Shown: positions 39,089 to 48,441, numbered from the stretch's first letter. The stretch: DNA of 48,970 nt from UBA1756 sp045132235 (GCA_045132235.1 JBGURX010000024.1:1-48970), one strand, 5' to 3'. Numbers and translations: made by a program. Notes: generated by a model from the letters alone, not told the origin.

Positions 39089-40273
39089 ATGAAACGCACA
39101 GCACTGATTCTCCTCTTCTCCATCTTCACCCTTTCGGTGATGGCACAGAAGAACACGCCCATGCGTGCCTATAATCTTTATTATGAAAAAGATTTTGTAA
39201 AGGCCAAGGAGTGTATCGACGAGTGTATCAAGGATGAGAAGTATGCAGGAAAAGCCAACACATGGCTCTACAAGGCCAACATCGAATACAACCTCGCCTT
39301 GAATGAGTACAACCAGCGGGTGAAAGATGCCAACTACCAGTATGCATATCCCACAGCAGCCCGCGATTCATACACGGCTTTCAAAAAAGCGGAAGAGCTC
39401 AACAAAAACATCGAAGCCACCGACATGTATTCCCCCTACCAGGCCATGCCGGCCATGTACCCGATGTTGTTCATCGAGGGCGTGGACGAGATGACGGCAA
39501 AAAAATACGAGGCCGCCCGCGACGCGCTGGCCCTTGCCGTTGACAGCTACGAGCTCAAGACACCCCCCACCTACCCCCTGAAAGGTGAGCTCTACTACTA
39601 TTATGCCTACGTCTTCACCATGTTGGGCGACCACGCCAATGCCCGCAAGTACTATCAAAAAGCATTGGACGACGGTTCCGAAAATGCCAATGTATTTGTT
39701 GGTTTAGTAGATAGTTATAAAGAAGAAGGCAACCAAGAAGGTGTTTACAACCTGATTACCAAAGGCTTGCAAAAAGATCCCGAAAACGCCTCCCTGCGTG
39801 TGGCCGAAGCCGACTACTATTTCTGGATCGGTCAGACCGAGCAAGGCATCAACAAGCTGAAAAACCTCCCTGCATCCGTTGTACGTTCTCCCGAAAACGC
39901 CATCAGCGCAGCCAATATGTACATCAAAAACGACATGTACACGGAAGCGGAGGCGCTGCTGATGAGAGCCTACCAATTTGCGCCCGACAACAGCACCATC
40001 GCCCACAACCTCGGCGTGTGCTGCTCCAACCTTGGCGAGCAAACCTACCTTGAGGCTGAGAAGATTAAACTCAACGACAAGGAGAATGTCTATCCGACAT
40101 TACGAAAGAAAAGCGATGAATACCTTGCCCGCGCGGCAGAATACTTCGAAGCAGCCCTCGTCGGCAACCCCAACGACCTCACCGTGCTCAAAAGACTCAA
40201 ACAGATCTACCTCCGCCTTCTCCAAGACGATAAAGCCAATGCCATTGAACAGAAAATCAAACAATTAGAATAA
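39089..40273 (+). CDS. Exported TPR protein, first paralogue
   Basis: A 394-residue protein with a signal peptide (MKRTALILLFSIFTLSVMAQ) and a chain of tetratricopeptide helices, for example AYVFTMLGDHANARKYYQKA and the C-terminal ARAAEYFEAALVGNPNDL. TPR proteins act as protein-binding scaffolds; no partner is visible here. It is paralogous to the next gene: NEYNQRVKDANYQY with AFKKAEELNKNIEA aligns with DRDKERVKKNPEYV with SFYKALELNPKIEA. A promoter lies just upstream. Confidence 0.85.
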   Translation: MKRTALILLFSIFTLSVMAQKNTPMRAYNLYYEKDFVKAKECIDECIKDEKYAGKANTWLYKANIEYNLALNEYNQRVKDANYQYAYPTAARDSYTAFKKAEELNKNIEATDMYSPYQAMPAMYPMLFIEGVDEMTAKKYEAARDALALAVDSYELKTPPTYPLKGELYYYYAYVFTMLGDHANARKYYQKALDDGSENANVFVGLVDSYKEEGNQEGVYNLITKGLQKDPENASLRVAEADYYFWIGQTEQGINKLKNLPASVVRSPENAISAANMYIKNDMYTEAEALLMRAYQFAPDNSTIAHNLGVCCSNLGEQTYLEAEKIKLNDKENVYPTLRKKSDEYLARAAEYFEAALVGNPNDLTVLKRLKQIYLRLLQDDKANAIEQKIKQLE

Positions 40274-40308
40274 TCAATCAAAACAATAACCTTTTAATCA
40301 TCATCATC

Positions 40309-41484
40309 ATGAAAAAGTTATTCTTAGCAGCGCTTGTCAGCATCCTCGCCATCAGTCTGAATGCACAGAACGTGAACGACGTATGGCTGCTGCTCCAAAA
40401 CAACAACATCGCGGGGGCACAAAAGAAAATCGAAGAATGCATGGCCATTTCCACCTATCAGACCGATGCCACCGCATGGCTCTATCGTGGCAATGTGTAT
40501 CTCAGAGTTTACGACCGTGACAAAGAACGTGTGAAAAAGAATCCGGAATACGTGACCCGTTTCCCCGATGCCATCTTTACCGCATACGAAAGTTTCTACA
40601 AAGCCCTTGAACTCAATCCCAAGATTGAAGCCGTGAGCGGTCTGATTGACCCCACGAATGGTCAGGTGACCTGCGGCAGCGAGATGTACAAAATCGGTAT
40701 GGCAGCCTTTGAAAAACAGAATTATGAAGAAGCCAAGAGATACCTCTCTGTAGCCGCCAAAGCCTTCAACCCCGACCCCAGCATGAAGATTTACAGCAGC
40801 TATGCCTACTACTTCCTCTATCAGATTGGCCGTGCGCAAAACGATGAAGCCACCCAAAAATCTGCGCTTGACGATGCCATCGCCATCAACACCGATTACG
40901 ATGTCATCTACCGTCTTGCATACAACATGTACAATGGTGCAAAAGACACTGTCAAATGCGGTGAGATCCTGAAAGCGGCCAAAAAGAATGTACCCAAGGA
41001 CAAAAGAGGCAGCATCTACGCCCTTGAACTCGGCTACCTTGTTGCCACCGGTGATTCCGCACAATTGGAGAAATGCCTCAAGAATGTCATGAAGTACACG
41101 AAAGACACGAATGTCATGTCTGACTGCGCCAACTACCTTGTGGATGCAAAGGGTTTCGAGAAGGCCTCGGAGCTGCTGGATTCCGCACTGGTGTACAACC
41201 CCGAGAGTTTTTCCATCAACAGCATGGTCGCCTACAACTACTACATGCAAGCCGCTGAGCTGGGCACACTTTCCAGCAAAGCCATGAGTCAGAATGACCT
41301 GTCGTTCAACGATCGTCTCGCCCTCTCCGACAAATACAAGGCAGAACAAGACGCAATGATGGAAAAGGCTTACGAATGGGCACTGAAATCCTACAACCTC
41401 AACAAGAACGACCATTCCAACAACACCATCTTGAAACAGGTCGGCATGCAACTCAAGAAAGAGCTTCCCGCCGAACTTCAATAA
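40309..41484 (+). CDS. Exported TPR protein, second paralogue
   Basis: A 391-residue protein with a signal peptide (MKKLFLAALVSILAISLNAQ) and TPR-like helices throughout (YESFYKALELNPKIE, MAAFEKQNYEEAKRYLSVA, KAYEWALKSYNLNKND). It arose by tandem duplication with the preceding gene, from which it is separated by 35 bases without a promoter. Probably periplasmic or outer-membrane associated. Specific function unknown. Confidence 0.85.
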   Translation: MKKLFLAALVSILAISLNAQNVNDVWLLLQNNNIAGAQKKIEECMAISTYQTDATAWLYRGNVYLRVYDRDKERVKKNPEYVTRFPDAIFTAYESFYKALELNPKIEAVSGLIDPTNGQVTCGSEMYKIGMAAFEKQNYEEAKRYLSVAAKAFNPDPSMKIYSSYAYYFLYQIGRAQNDEATQKSALDDAIAINTDYDVIYRLAYNMYNGAKDTVKCGEILKAAKKNVPKDKRGSIYALELGYLVATGDSAQLEKCLKNVMKYTKDTNVMSDCANYLVDAKGFEKASELLDSALVYNPESFSINSMVAYNYYMQAAELGTLSSKAMSQNDLSFNDRLALSDKYKAEQDAMMEKAYEWALKSYNLNKNDHSNNTILKQVGMQLKKELPAELQ

Positions 41485-41508
41485 CCTCTGCCGAACAAAT
41501 CCTTCAGC

Positions 41509-42330
41509 ATGAAAAGAACTCTTCTGCTGCTCCTTGCCATCCTTGCCTGCGGCCTTTTGAAAGCCGCCGCCACCGACACCCAAACGGGCAGCAATCCACA
41601 GAAAAACACAACCAACGAACCGGCATCAGCAACTGATGCCGGTTTTGTAGTGCCCGCCAAAGACACCGGCCTCACCGACCGCGTGGTGTATTGGTACTAC
41701 GACCACCTCAACTACGGAGCCATCACCCTGCTGATGGGCATCGAAAGCTCCTTCATCCCGTTTCCTTCAGAGGTGGTGGTGCCGCCGGCCGCATGGAAAG
41801 CCTGCGATGAAGAGTCGTCCATACACCCCACCCGCCACAAATGGCTCAACATTGTCATTGTGGTGCTGTTCGCCACCCTCGGCGCCCTTATCGGGGCCCT
41901 CATCAACTACTACCTCTCCTTCTTCCTTGGCCGGCCCATCGTGTATTGGTTCGCCGACAGCAAGCTGGGACACCTGTTGCTGCTCAGCAAAGAAAAAATC
42001 GTAAAAGCAGAGCACTACTTTGTGGAACACGGCAACTCATCCACCTTCATCGGCAGGTTTGTGCCAGGTATCCGCCAGCTCATCTCCATTCCGGCAGGAC
42101 TCGCGAAAATGCCCATCCTGCCCTTCATCGGCTACACCGCACTGGGCGCTGGAATTTGGAACGCCATCCTCGCCATCATCGGGTATGTGCTGCACGGCAA
42201 CAAGGCCCTGATCGAAGAATACTATGTGTATATCAAGTGGGGACTTCTCCTTGTAGGAGTGCTGTTTGTGGCCTATTTGATCTACAAAGGTTTGAAAAAC
42301 AGAAAAAAACAATCACAAAACGCCGAATAA
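41509..42330 (+). CDS. DedA-family membrane protein
   Basis: A 273-residue DedA/SNARE-associated (VTT-domain) protein, a family linked to lipid-carrier scrambling and membrane homeostasis. Seen: ITLLMGIESSFIPFPSEVV (shortened MGIESSFIPFPSEVV), the central helix LGALIGALINYYLSFFLGR, FIGRFVPGIRQLISIPAG (key Arg residues) and a C-terminal helix with basic KNRKKQ. An N-terminal signal-like helix and a 45-residue Thr/Asn-rich linker precede the DedA core, an extension not usual in E. coli DedA. It ends one base before the aroE GTG start. Confidence 0.9.
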   Translation: MKRTLLLLLAILACGLLKAAATDTQTGSNPQKNTTNEPASATDAGFVVPAKDTGLTDRVVYWYYDHLNYGAITLLMGIESSFIPFPSEVVVPPAAWKACDEESSIHPTRHKWLNIVIVVLFATLGALIGALINYYLSFFLGRPIVYWFADSKLGHLLLLSKEKIVKAEHYFVEHGNSSTFIGRFVPGIRQLISIPAGLAKMPILPFIGYTALGAGIWNAILAIIGYVLHGNKALIEEYYVYIKWGLLLVGVLFVAYLIYKGLKNRKKQSQNAE

Positions 42331-42331
42331 C

Positions 42332-43084
42332 GTGCGCCTGTTCGGACTCATCGGTTATCCCATCGACAAAAGCCTTTCTCCCCATTTTTTTCAAAAAAAA
42401 TTTGAAAGAGAAGGCACAAAAGATGCTGTTTATCAATTATTTCCCATTCCATCCATCACCGACTTCCCGCTTTTGATAGAAAGAGAGAAGTATCTGGTGG
42501 GACTGAATGTCACGCATCCTTACAAAGAGGCCATCATCCCTTATTTAGATGAATTGACCGACGAGGCTCGCGCCATCGGGGCGGTGAACACCGTCGTGGT
42601 GCGGCGCAACGGCGTACATACGCAGCTGACGGGGCACAACACCGACTGCGAAGGATTCCGCCTGCTGCTGAAAGAGGCTGGAACGGCACTGCCCGACCGA
42701 GCACTGGTGCTGGGTACCGGCGGGGCGGCCCAAGCCGTGGTGTACGTGCTGCGGCAGCAAGGCATCTCTTTCAATTTTGTTTCGCGCAGTGCGGGAACCA
42801 ATAGGATTACATACCACGACATTACTCCAGAGATCATCCGTCAGAACCGGCTCATCATCAACGCAACACCCGTGGGGATGTGGCCCGCCGTTGAACTCTG
42901 TCCGCCCCTTCCCTACTCGGCCCTCACACCGGAACATCTACTTATCGACCTGATTTACAACCCAGCGGAAACAGCATTCTTGCGCGAGGGACAACGACAT
43001 GGAGCGCGATGCCTCAACGGGATGACGATGCTGGAAGGACAGGCGGAGGCGAGCTGGAGAGTGTGGGAGGAAGTTGAGAGTTGA
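42332..43084 (+). CDS. aroE: Shikimate dehydrogenase
   Basis: A 250-residue enzyme that reduces 3-dehydroshikimate to shikimate with NADPH. Seen: GYPIDKSLSPHFF (shikimate-binding Ser residues), NVTHPYK with catalytic Lys65, NTDCEGFR with Asp105, the nucleotide loop GTGGAA (128-133) and the C-terminal NGMTMLEGQAEASWRVW. The start is a GTG, one base after dedA; no in-frame ATG fits. The last codons (EEVES) and the stop lie inside a low-complexity repeat (from about 43073), so the repeat has shaped the C-terminus. Confidence 0.95.
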   Translation: MRLFGLIGYPIDKSLSPHFFQKKFEREGTKDAVYQLFPIPSITDFPLLIEREKYLVGLNVTHPYKEAIIPYLDELTDEARAIGAVNTVVVRRNGVHTQLTGHNTDCEGFRLLLKEAGTALPDRALVLGTGGAAQAVVYVLRQQGISFNFVSRSAGTNRITYHDITPEIIRQNRLIINATPVGMWPAVELCPPLPYSALTPEHLLIDLIYNPAETAFLREGQRHGARCLNGMTMLEGQAEASWRVWEEVES

Positions 43085-43189
43085 GAGTTAAGAAGTTAAG
43101 GGGATAAGAGTGGATACGAGGATACGAGGATACGAGGATACGAGGATACGGGAATAAGGGAATAAGGGAATAAGGGATAAGATAGGGAA
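43073..43189. repeat. Compound low-complexity repeat after aroE
   Basis: GAGAGTT-type units (43073-43110), then five copies of the 8-mer GGATACGA (from 43111) and three copies of GGAATAAG (43150-43173). It overlaps the last codons of aroE. A GGATACGAGGATGCGAGG word also appears at 9086-9103 in the accessory array. Confidence 0.9.
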
Positions 43190-43199
43190 TTAAACACCA

Positions 43200-45458
43200 T
43201 TAATTATGGTACGACCTCGCTGAAAACTCCACTTTCCCCTTGATGGCCTCCTTCGGCACGAACTTGACCCGTTTCGGCACGTTCGGCAGCAGCGTGAAGT
43301 AGTTGTCGTCGAAGTAGCCGTCCACATTGGCGGAAAGTTCCACGCCGTACTGCAAAACACTGCTGCTGACCTCGACCGTTGTATCGTCAATGCGGCGCAC
43401 AGTGATGGGAGCGTTGGGCAGATCCAGCTGTCCCGGATAACAGAAAAATTTGACTTTCTGTGCGATAACGCGCTCATTCGCGCCCAAGCACTCAAGGAGC
43501 ATATAGCATTGACGGAGGTCGTTACTATCGTATTCTTCCGCTACCCCAAAGTTTAACACGTGTTCTGGAAGGTTGGCTACCGCATCAAGGCCAAGTTCCA
43601 TGGTCTTGATTGTGTAGATGACAGTTCCGTCCATCCGACATAATGAGTATTTTAATGAAAAACTGATGACGCTGTCCATTTTGTCACTCACAACATAGAC
43701 AGGGAATTTCCCGTATTGCATAGTGTCGCAGGCGATGATGACGGGGGCAAACTGCCGTTTCATTTCGTAATAGAGGGCTTTGCGCCGACCGTAGTAGTCG
43801 ATGGCGCTCCATGAGGCCACGGGCCAGCAGTCGTTGAGCTGCCACACCAGCGTGCCCATGCAGTAGGGAGCGCGGCGGCGATGCTCCTCGAGCGCCATCC
43901 CGATGCCGTAAGCCTGCACCAGCTGACTCACATAGACGTAATCTTCCAGATTGTCAGGACGATGGAAATACTGGTTCATCGCCTTGTCGATGATCTGTAC
44001 GCCGCGGGCGTGCTTCTGATGGTTGTTCAGTTCTGGACTTCCGAGGTAAAGTGCGCTGTCGGGCATCACCGTTTGGAGCGTGCGAAGGTCGGGATAGCTT
44101 TGGAAGCCGTACTCCGACATGAAGCGGCCGGTTTTCTGGTACCACATCTCGAAAGGCAGCTCGCCCCACCAGACGCCCCAATAGTGGGAGTCACCCTCGG
44201 TACAGCACTCGGGATGCCCCCAGCCCCACAGCGGCGAAGTGGGAATATACGACACACCTGCCCCATACTCTTTGACGATGTTAGCCAGCAGTGTATCAAA
44301 CAGATAGTGCATATCATGGTCAAGTGTTTCACGCTGTTCAGGTGTATAGTTCGCCTGCCAGCCCCAGTCTTCCCAGCCGTTTTTCACCTCGTTGTTGCCG
44401 CACCACAGCACAATACACGGGTGGCGACGGAGACGAACCACCTGTTCGATGGCCTCTTTTTTCACATTCTCAATAAAAGATTCATCTCCAGGATAAAGCG
44501 TGCCAGCGAACATAAAATCCTGCCACACCATAATGTCCATCTCATCACACAAATCATAGAAGATGTCCGGCTCGTAGATTCCGCCACCCCACACTCGTAT
44601 CATGTTGATATTGGCGTCTTTGCAGGCTTGCAGAAGCTCACGGTAGCGCTCTTCCGTCATCCTGTGTGGAAAGAAATCGGCCGGAATCCAGTTCACGCCT
44701 TTGGCAAAAACAGGCTTCCCGTTGATGACAAACTCGAAGGAAATACCTCGAGCGTCTTTGTTCTGGCGCAACTCAACACTCCTGGCAGGAAGGATGGGTT
44801 CTGACAGCAGGTTGTCGCTACCACAGTTCCCGATATAGGCCTTCCCCGTGATGCCGCAGGTGGTGAGTTTCGGTCCCCAGTCCCAGCCCGATTGGTAGGG
44901 CGGCATTCGCAGCCACGCACGTTCCTCGGGCAGTGCGTACGGAACGGAAGACTTGCGTTGGTCAATGATCTGCTGCGCGGGGGTGAAGCGCACTTCGATG
45001 AGATTGTAGGTGCGGATTTTCTTGTCCAACAGGAAACGCCAAGTGCGGTAGGCGTTGTCCATTACATTGCTGTTATCCTGATGTTCAAGTGGTTGACCGT
45101 TTAGAAAGATTTCAGCATAGCCCGTTACACCCTCCAATACCAGTTCGATGTTTTTCTTGGAGGGAAGCTCATCGCGCCAGAAGTCGCAGGTGTAGGTGCA
45201 GGGCACATACGACAGCCATTGCAGCTTCTCCTCATTGGTGCCGTAGAAGGGATCAGGGATAAGGCCGTGGTCGAGCAGGTCGGTGTGGAGGCAGCCCGGC
45301 ACGCTAACGACTATCGAGGTGGAGAAGATCGTATCAGACGGGTCTGGGCAGCTGAGGCGCCACTTCGTGAGGGGGAAGGAAGATGTTTGCGCTAGCATGC
45401 TGTTACTGGCCAGCACGCAGAAAAGAACAATTTGTAAATATCTGATAATTAATTTCAT
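43200..45458 (-). CDS. Exported GH2 beta-mannosidase lacking a central domain
   Basis: A 752-residue periplasmic glycoside hydrolase of family 2. Signal peptide (about 1-24), sugar-binding jelly-roll (about 30-205, with PPYQSGWDWGP), TIM barrel (about 250-560) with acid/base Glu357 (CGNNEVKNGW) and nucleophile Glu449 (MSEYGFQSYP), and C-terminal beta-domains. Family members usually have about 850 residues. Here the sequence passes from TCGITGKAYIGN (about 211) straight to ARSVELRQNKD (about 225), so most of the Ig-like second domain is missing in frame. Both catalytic residues remain. It follows the HicB-like gene by 7 bases and is probably co-transcribed with it. It likely removes terminal mannose from beta-mannan or N-glycan cores. 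Confidence 0.9.
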   Translation of the reverse strand: MKLIIRYLQIVLFCVLASNSMLAQTSSFPLTKWRLSCPDPSDTIFSTSIVVSVPGCLHTDLLDHGLIPDPFYGTNEEKLQWLSYVPCTYTCDFWRDELPSKKNIELVLEGVTGYAEIFLNGQPLEHQDNSNVMDNAYRTWRFLLDKKIRTYNLIEVRFTPAQQIIDQRKSSVPYALPEERAWLRMPPYQSGWDWGPKLTTCGITGKAYIGNCGSDNLLSEPILPARSVELRQNKDARGISFEFVINGKPVFAKGVNWIPADFFPHRMTEERYRELLQACKDANINMIRVWGGGIYEPDIFYDLCDEMDIMVWQDFMFAGTLYPGDESFIENVKKEAIEQVVRLRRHPCIVLWCGNNEVKNGWEDWGWQANYTPEQRETLDHDMHYLFDTLLANIVKEYGAGVSYIPTSPLWGWGHPECCTEGDSHYWGVWWGELPFEMWYQKTGRFMSEYGFQSYPDLRTLQTVMPDSALYLGSPELNNHQKHARGVQIIDKAMNQYFHRPDNLEDYVYVSQLVQAYGIGMALEEHRRRAPYCMGTLVWQLNDCWPVASWSAIDYYGRRKALYYEMKRQFAPVIIACDTMQYGKFPVYVVSDKMDSVISFSLKYSLCRMDGTVIYTIKTMELGLDAVANLPEHVLNFGVAEEYDSNDLRQCYMLLECLGANERVIAQKVKFFCYPGQLDLPNAPITVRRIDDTTVEVSSSVLQYGVELSANVDGYFDDNYFTLLPNVPKRVKFVPKEAIKGKVEFSARSYHN

Positions 45459-45465
45459 AATTATT

Positions 45466-45870
45466 CTATACTAATATTGCATGCTGCAGTTTTTGAGCAA
45501 ACCGTACTACTCCCTGATGAATACGTTCCACTGTTTTGGGAGATGGTTTACGATGTCCCGTGACATAATGACTCAACTGTTTGCTATTGATGCCAGTAAT
45601 CTTTTGAAGACCTGTAAGTGTAAGAGTGTCACCATAATAGCGAAGAAAACTGGCGGTATCATAGGCAAACTCAAACTCAAATTCCGGAAGTGGGTTTCCC
45701 GATTGAATGGCAAGTTCATTCATTTCATCACGACATTCAAAGAAATCCTCTTTCGCCTCTTCTTCAGAGCCTCCGCATCCAAGAAACATACAGTTATATT
45801 TTTCGTTTCTGGCATGGATGGCGAACAAGCCATCGCGCCCAACTTCAATGATTGCCTTGATTGTTTCCAT
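45466..45870 (-). CDS. HicB-like antitoxin/regulator with C-terminal HTH
   Basis: A 134-residue protein with the partial RNase H-like HicB fold at the N-terminus (AIIEVGRDGLFAIHA, then CGGSEEEAKEDFFECRDEM) and a helix-turn-helix at the C-terminus (LTGLQKITGINSKQLSHYV, then RKPSPKTVERI). HicB antitoxins neutralise the RNase HicA and repress their own operon. No HicA-like gene (about 60-80 residues with a conserved His) is found next to it. The ATG is 9 bases from its -7 box. It lies directly before the mannosidase gene, so it could regulate that gene or be a remnant of a TA pair. Confidence 0.75.
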   Translation of the reverse strand: METIKAIIEVGRDGLFAIHARNEKYNCMFLGCGGSEEEAKEDFFECRDEMNELAIQSGNPLPEFEFEFAYDTASFLRYYGDTLTLTGLQKITGINSKQLSHYVTGHRKPSPKTVERIHQGVVRFAQKLQHAILV

Positions 45871-45878
45871 AGTTAGCG

Positions 45879-45886
45879 CAAAGATA
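45879..45886 (-). promoter_or_regulatory. -7 box of the HicB-like/mannosidase unit
   Basis: Minus-strand TATCTTTG, 9 bases before the ATG at 45870, implying a nearly leaderless transcript. Confidence 0.55.
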
Positions 45887-46055
45887 TTAAATTATCTATC
45901 AAAATAAAGACTTTTTATAAAATAATTTCACACTGAATATCAAAACATTACAATAATTTCACTTCTTTATATGAAAATAATTAATAATAATTTAGCAATA
46001 ATAATTCTCCAATCTGCGTAAATACATTTAATGAGAGCACAAATAAACCTGCTAT

Positions 46056-47093
46056 TTAAAAAGCTTTCAGCTTCCCGATAAATCCCCTCACCTCTTCGGG
46101 CTGTGTGGCCCAGCTGGTGACGAACCGTACCGTACTCTCGGTTTCGCCGCGCGGTCCCCAATACTCGAAGGTGGCCACTTCCAGCAATTGGTCAATCAGT
46201 GTGTTGGGAAGGGTGAAGAACTGCTGGTTGGTGGGAGAATCCACCGCCACCGTGTAGCCCAGCTCCTCAAAGGTGTTCCGAAGTTGCAAGGCCAAATCCA
46301 CCGCCTGACGGGCGATACTCACGTACAGGTTGTCGGTGAAAAGGGTGGCGAACTGCACCCCTTGCAGACGGCCTTTAGCGAGCAGCGCGCCATGTTGCTT
46401 CACCAACGGAAAGAAGTGGGGCAGCCGCTCCGGATCAGGGGCCACCACCGCCTCGCCAAACATACAGCCGCACTTGGTGCCGCCAATGTAAAACACATCG
46501 CAGAGGCGGGCAATGTCAGCCAAGGTGAAGTCGGCAGCGGGAGATGCCAGTGCATAACCGAGGCGGGCGCCGTCGAGGTAGAGCGGGATGTGGTGCGCGT
46601 GGCAGAAGCGGCTCAGCGCCTCCAGTTCCGACAGACTGTACAGAGTGCCGAGCTCCGTGGGCTGCGTGATGTACAGCATGCCGGGCGCCACCATATGTTC
46701 GTAAGTATCATCCTGATAGAATGTTGTGACATACTCCTCCACATCGCTGAGGGCCACCTTCCCATGGTGTGAGGGCAGGGTGAGCACCTTGTGGCCGCTA
46801 TGCTCTATGGCGCCGCTTTCGTGCACGTTGACATGTGCGGTCGTGGCAGCGAGCACGCCCTCGTGCCGGCGGAGCAGCGCATCGATGACGGTGGCGTTGG
46901 TCTGGGTGCCGCCCACCAGGAACTGCACGAGGGCGTGCGGGGCGTTGCAGGCCTGCCGGATCAACTCGCGGGCGGCCTCGCTGTAGTCATCCAAACCATA
47001 CCCAATCGAGCATTCCAGATTGGTTTCCACCAGTCGACGCATCACTTCAGGATGCGCGCCGGCCATATAGTCGTTGTCGAAATGGATCTTCAT
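46056..47093 (-). CDS. Low-specificity threonine aldolase (beta-eliminating lyase family)
   Basis: A 345-residue PLP enzyme of fold type I that splits threonine or allo-threonine to glycine and acetaldehyde. Seen: the N-terminal FDNDYMAGAHPEVM, FLVGGTQTNATVIDAL (cofactor phosphate), HVNVHESGAIEHSGHKV, LYLDGARLGYAL with Asp174, and the Schiff-base Lys207 in YIGGTKCG. Length is normal. It follows the MATE gene by 12 bases, so the two are probably co-transcribed. An AT-rich gene-free stretch (45887-46055) lies after it. Confidence 0.93.
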   Translation of the reverse strand: MKIHFDNDYMAGAHPEVMRRLVETNLECSIGYGLDDYSEAARELIRQACNAPHALVQFLVGGTQTNATVIDALLRRHEGVLAATTAHVNVHESGAIEHSGHKVLTLPSHHGKVALSDVEEYVTTFYQDDTYEHMVAPGMLYITQPTELGTLYSLSELEALSRFCHAHHIPLYLDGARLGYALASPAADFTLADIARLCDVFYIGGTKCGCMFGEAVVAPDPERLPHFFPLVKQHGALLAKGRLQGVQFATLFTDNLYVSIARQAVDLALQLRNTFEELGYTVAVDSPTNQQFFTLPNTLIDQLLEVATFEYWGPRGETESTVRFVTSWATQPEEVRGFIGKLKAF

Positions 47094-47105
47094 ATTAAAT
47101 TTTTT

Positions 47106-48407
47106 TCAAGCAATAGAAAGTGCCTTAGCTTTTGTCTTTTTCCATAAAAGAGAGAGATACAAAGTACGCACCAGCAGATGGACGAAATATCCCACATAAA
47201 GTGCCTGTATGCCAATGAATTTATAACAGCACAGGTATCCCAAAACAAATCCCAACGCCGCCCACAACATGCAGTTGCGCACCTCCTTGCCCGCTGCCGC
47301 CCCGATATAGATGCCATCCCACATGAAGGCCAGGCAGCTGATGAGCGGCATGGCAATCAGCCACGGCAGGAACGGATGTGAGGCCGCTATCACCGGCTCG
47401 TTGTCCGTCACGACTCTGACCGACCCCTCGCCGGCCGCAGCATAAATCACCGTAAAAGCCAATCCCACGCCGACGCACCACAAAAACAGGACGCGCACCG
47501 CCTGATGCAGCCGGTCGGCATTGCGCTCGCCGATAAAACGGCCCGTGAGCGCCTCGCCCGCGTAAGCAAAACCATCCACGAAATAGGAGAAGAGCATGAA
47601 CAGCTTCATCATGATGGAACTTACGGCCAGCTGTACGTCGCCATAATTGGAAGCGATGGCCGTGAAACCCACATAAATCACCATGAAACCGACGGAGCGG
47701 ATGAACAGGTTGCCCGCCAGCCGCGCCACCTTCTCCATATTGTTAAATATCTTGGGCTCAAAGAGATGAGCTTTCATCATTTTGCCATAACGGATGAGCA
47801 AGAAGGCCACCGCCGTCAACAAGCCTACATACTGGGCGATGACCGTGCCGTGCGCCACACCCAGCATGCCGAGCGGCGTGTGCAACGCCAGCACATAGCT
47901 GGCCACCATGTTCACCACATTGACCACAATGTCGCAAACCATTGGGGCCACGGTGTTCTGCATCCCGATGAACCAGCCTTTGAAGACCATGAGTCCGAGG
48001 GTGGCGGGTGCCGCCCAGATGCGGATGTAGAAATAGCGGCTGGCGAAGTCGGCCACCTCCGGCGTGCAGGGAATGCACTTGAGCGCAACCATCAGGAAGA
48101 GCCATTGGATAGCCCATACCAGCAGGGTGGAAAAGCCCGCCAGCAGCAGGTTCTGGCGGAAGATGCCCACCGCCAGCCGGTCATCCTTGGCGCCGAAAGC
48201 CTGGGCAGTGAGTCCGCTGGTGCCCACACGCAGGAAACCGAAATTCCAGTACAGCAGGTCGAACAGCAGCGTGCCGATGGCAATGCCACCAATGGCCGTC
48301 GCATCGGAAATGTGTCCGATGATGGCCACATCCACCAAACCGACCAACGGGATGGTGATATTGGCTAAGATGCTGGGAATGGCGAGTTTAAGGATATCCT
48401 TGTTCAT
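47106..48407 (-). CDS. MATE-family multidrug/sodium antiporter
   Basis: A 433-residue inner-membrane protein with 12 predicted helices, of the DinF-like MATE group that exports cationic compounds against Na+ or H+. Seen: LAIPSILANITIPLVGLVD (N-terminal helix with the family's conserved Pro and Asp), GFLRVGTSGLTAQAFGA, FRQNLLLAGFSTL, FKGWFIGMQNT (mid-protein repeat) and DGFAYAGEALTGRFIG. The start at 48407 fits the family's N-terminus; the longer frame would begin upstream of the -7 box at 48434-48441. It heads the operon with the threonine aldolase. Confidence 0.92.
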   Translation of the reverse strand: MNKDILKLAIPSILANITIPLVGLVDVAIIGHISDATAIGGIAIGTLLFDLLYWNFGFLRVGTSGLTAQAFGAKDDRLAVGIFRQNLLLAGFSTLLVWAIQWLFLMVALKCIPCTPEVADFASRYFYIRIWAAPATLGLMVFKGWFIGMQNTVAPMVCDIVVNVVNMVASYVLALHTPLGMLGVAHGTVIAQYVGLLTAVAFLLIRYGKMMKAHLFEPKIFNNMEKVARLAGNLFIRSVGFMVIYVGFTAIASNYGDVQLAVSSIMMKLFMLFSYFVDGFAYAGEALTGRFIGERNADRLHQAVRVLFLWCVGVGLAFTVIYAAAGEGSVRVVTDNEPVIAASHPFLPWLIAMPLISCLAFMWDGIYIGAAAGKEVRNCMLWAALGFVLGYLCCYKFIGIQALYVGYFVHLLVRTLYLSLLWKKTKAKALSIA

Positions 48408-48433
48408 CACGTGTGTGGTGAAATTTTCGGTTG

Positions 48434-48441
48434 CAAAGATA
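48434..48441 (-). promoter_or_regulatory. -7 box of the MATE/aldolase unit
   Basis: Minus-strand TATCTTTG, 27 bases before the ATG at 48407. Confidence 0.6.

Noticed and set aside
42328..42340. Missing start codon for aroE
   Set aside because: A GTG one base after the dedA stop gives exactly the expected N-terminus (MRLFGLIGYP), so the gene is intact.
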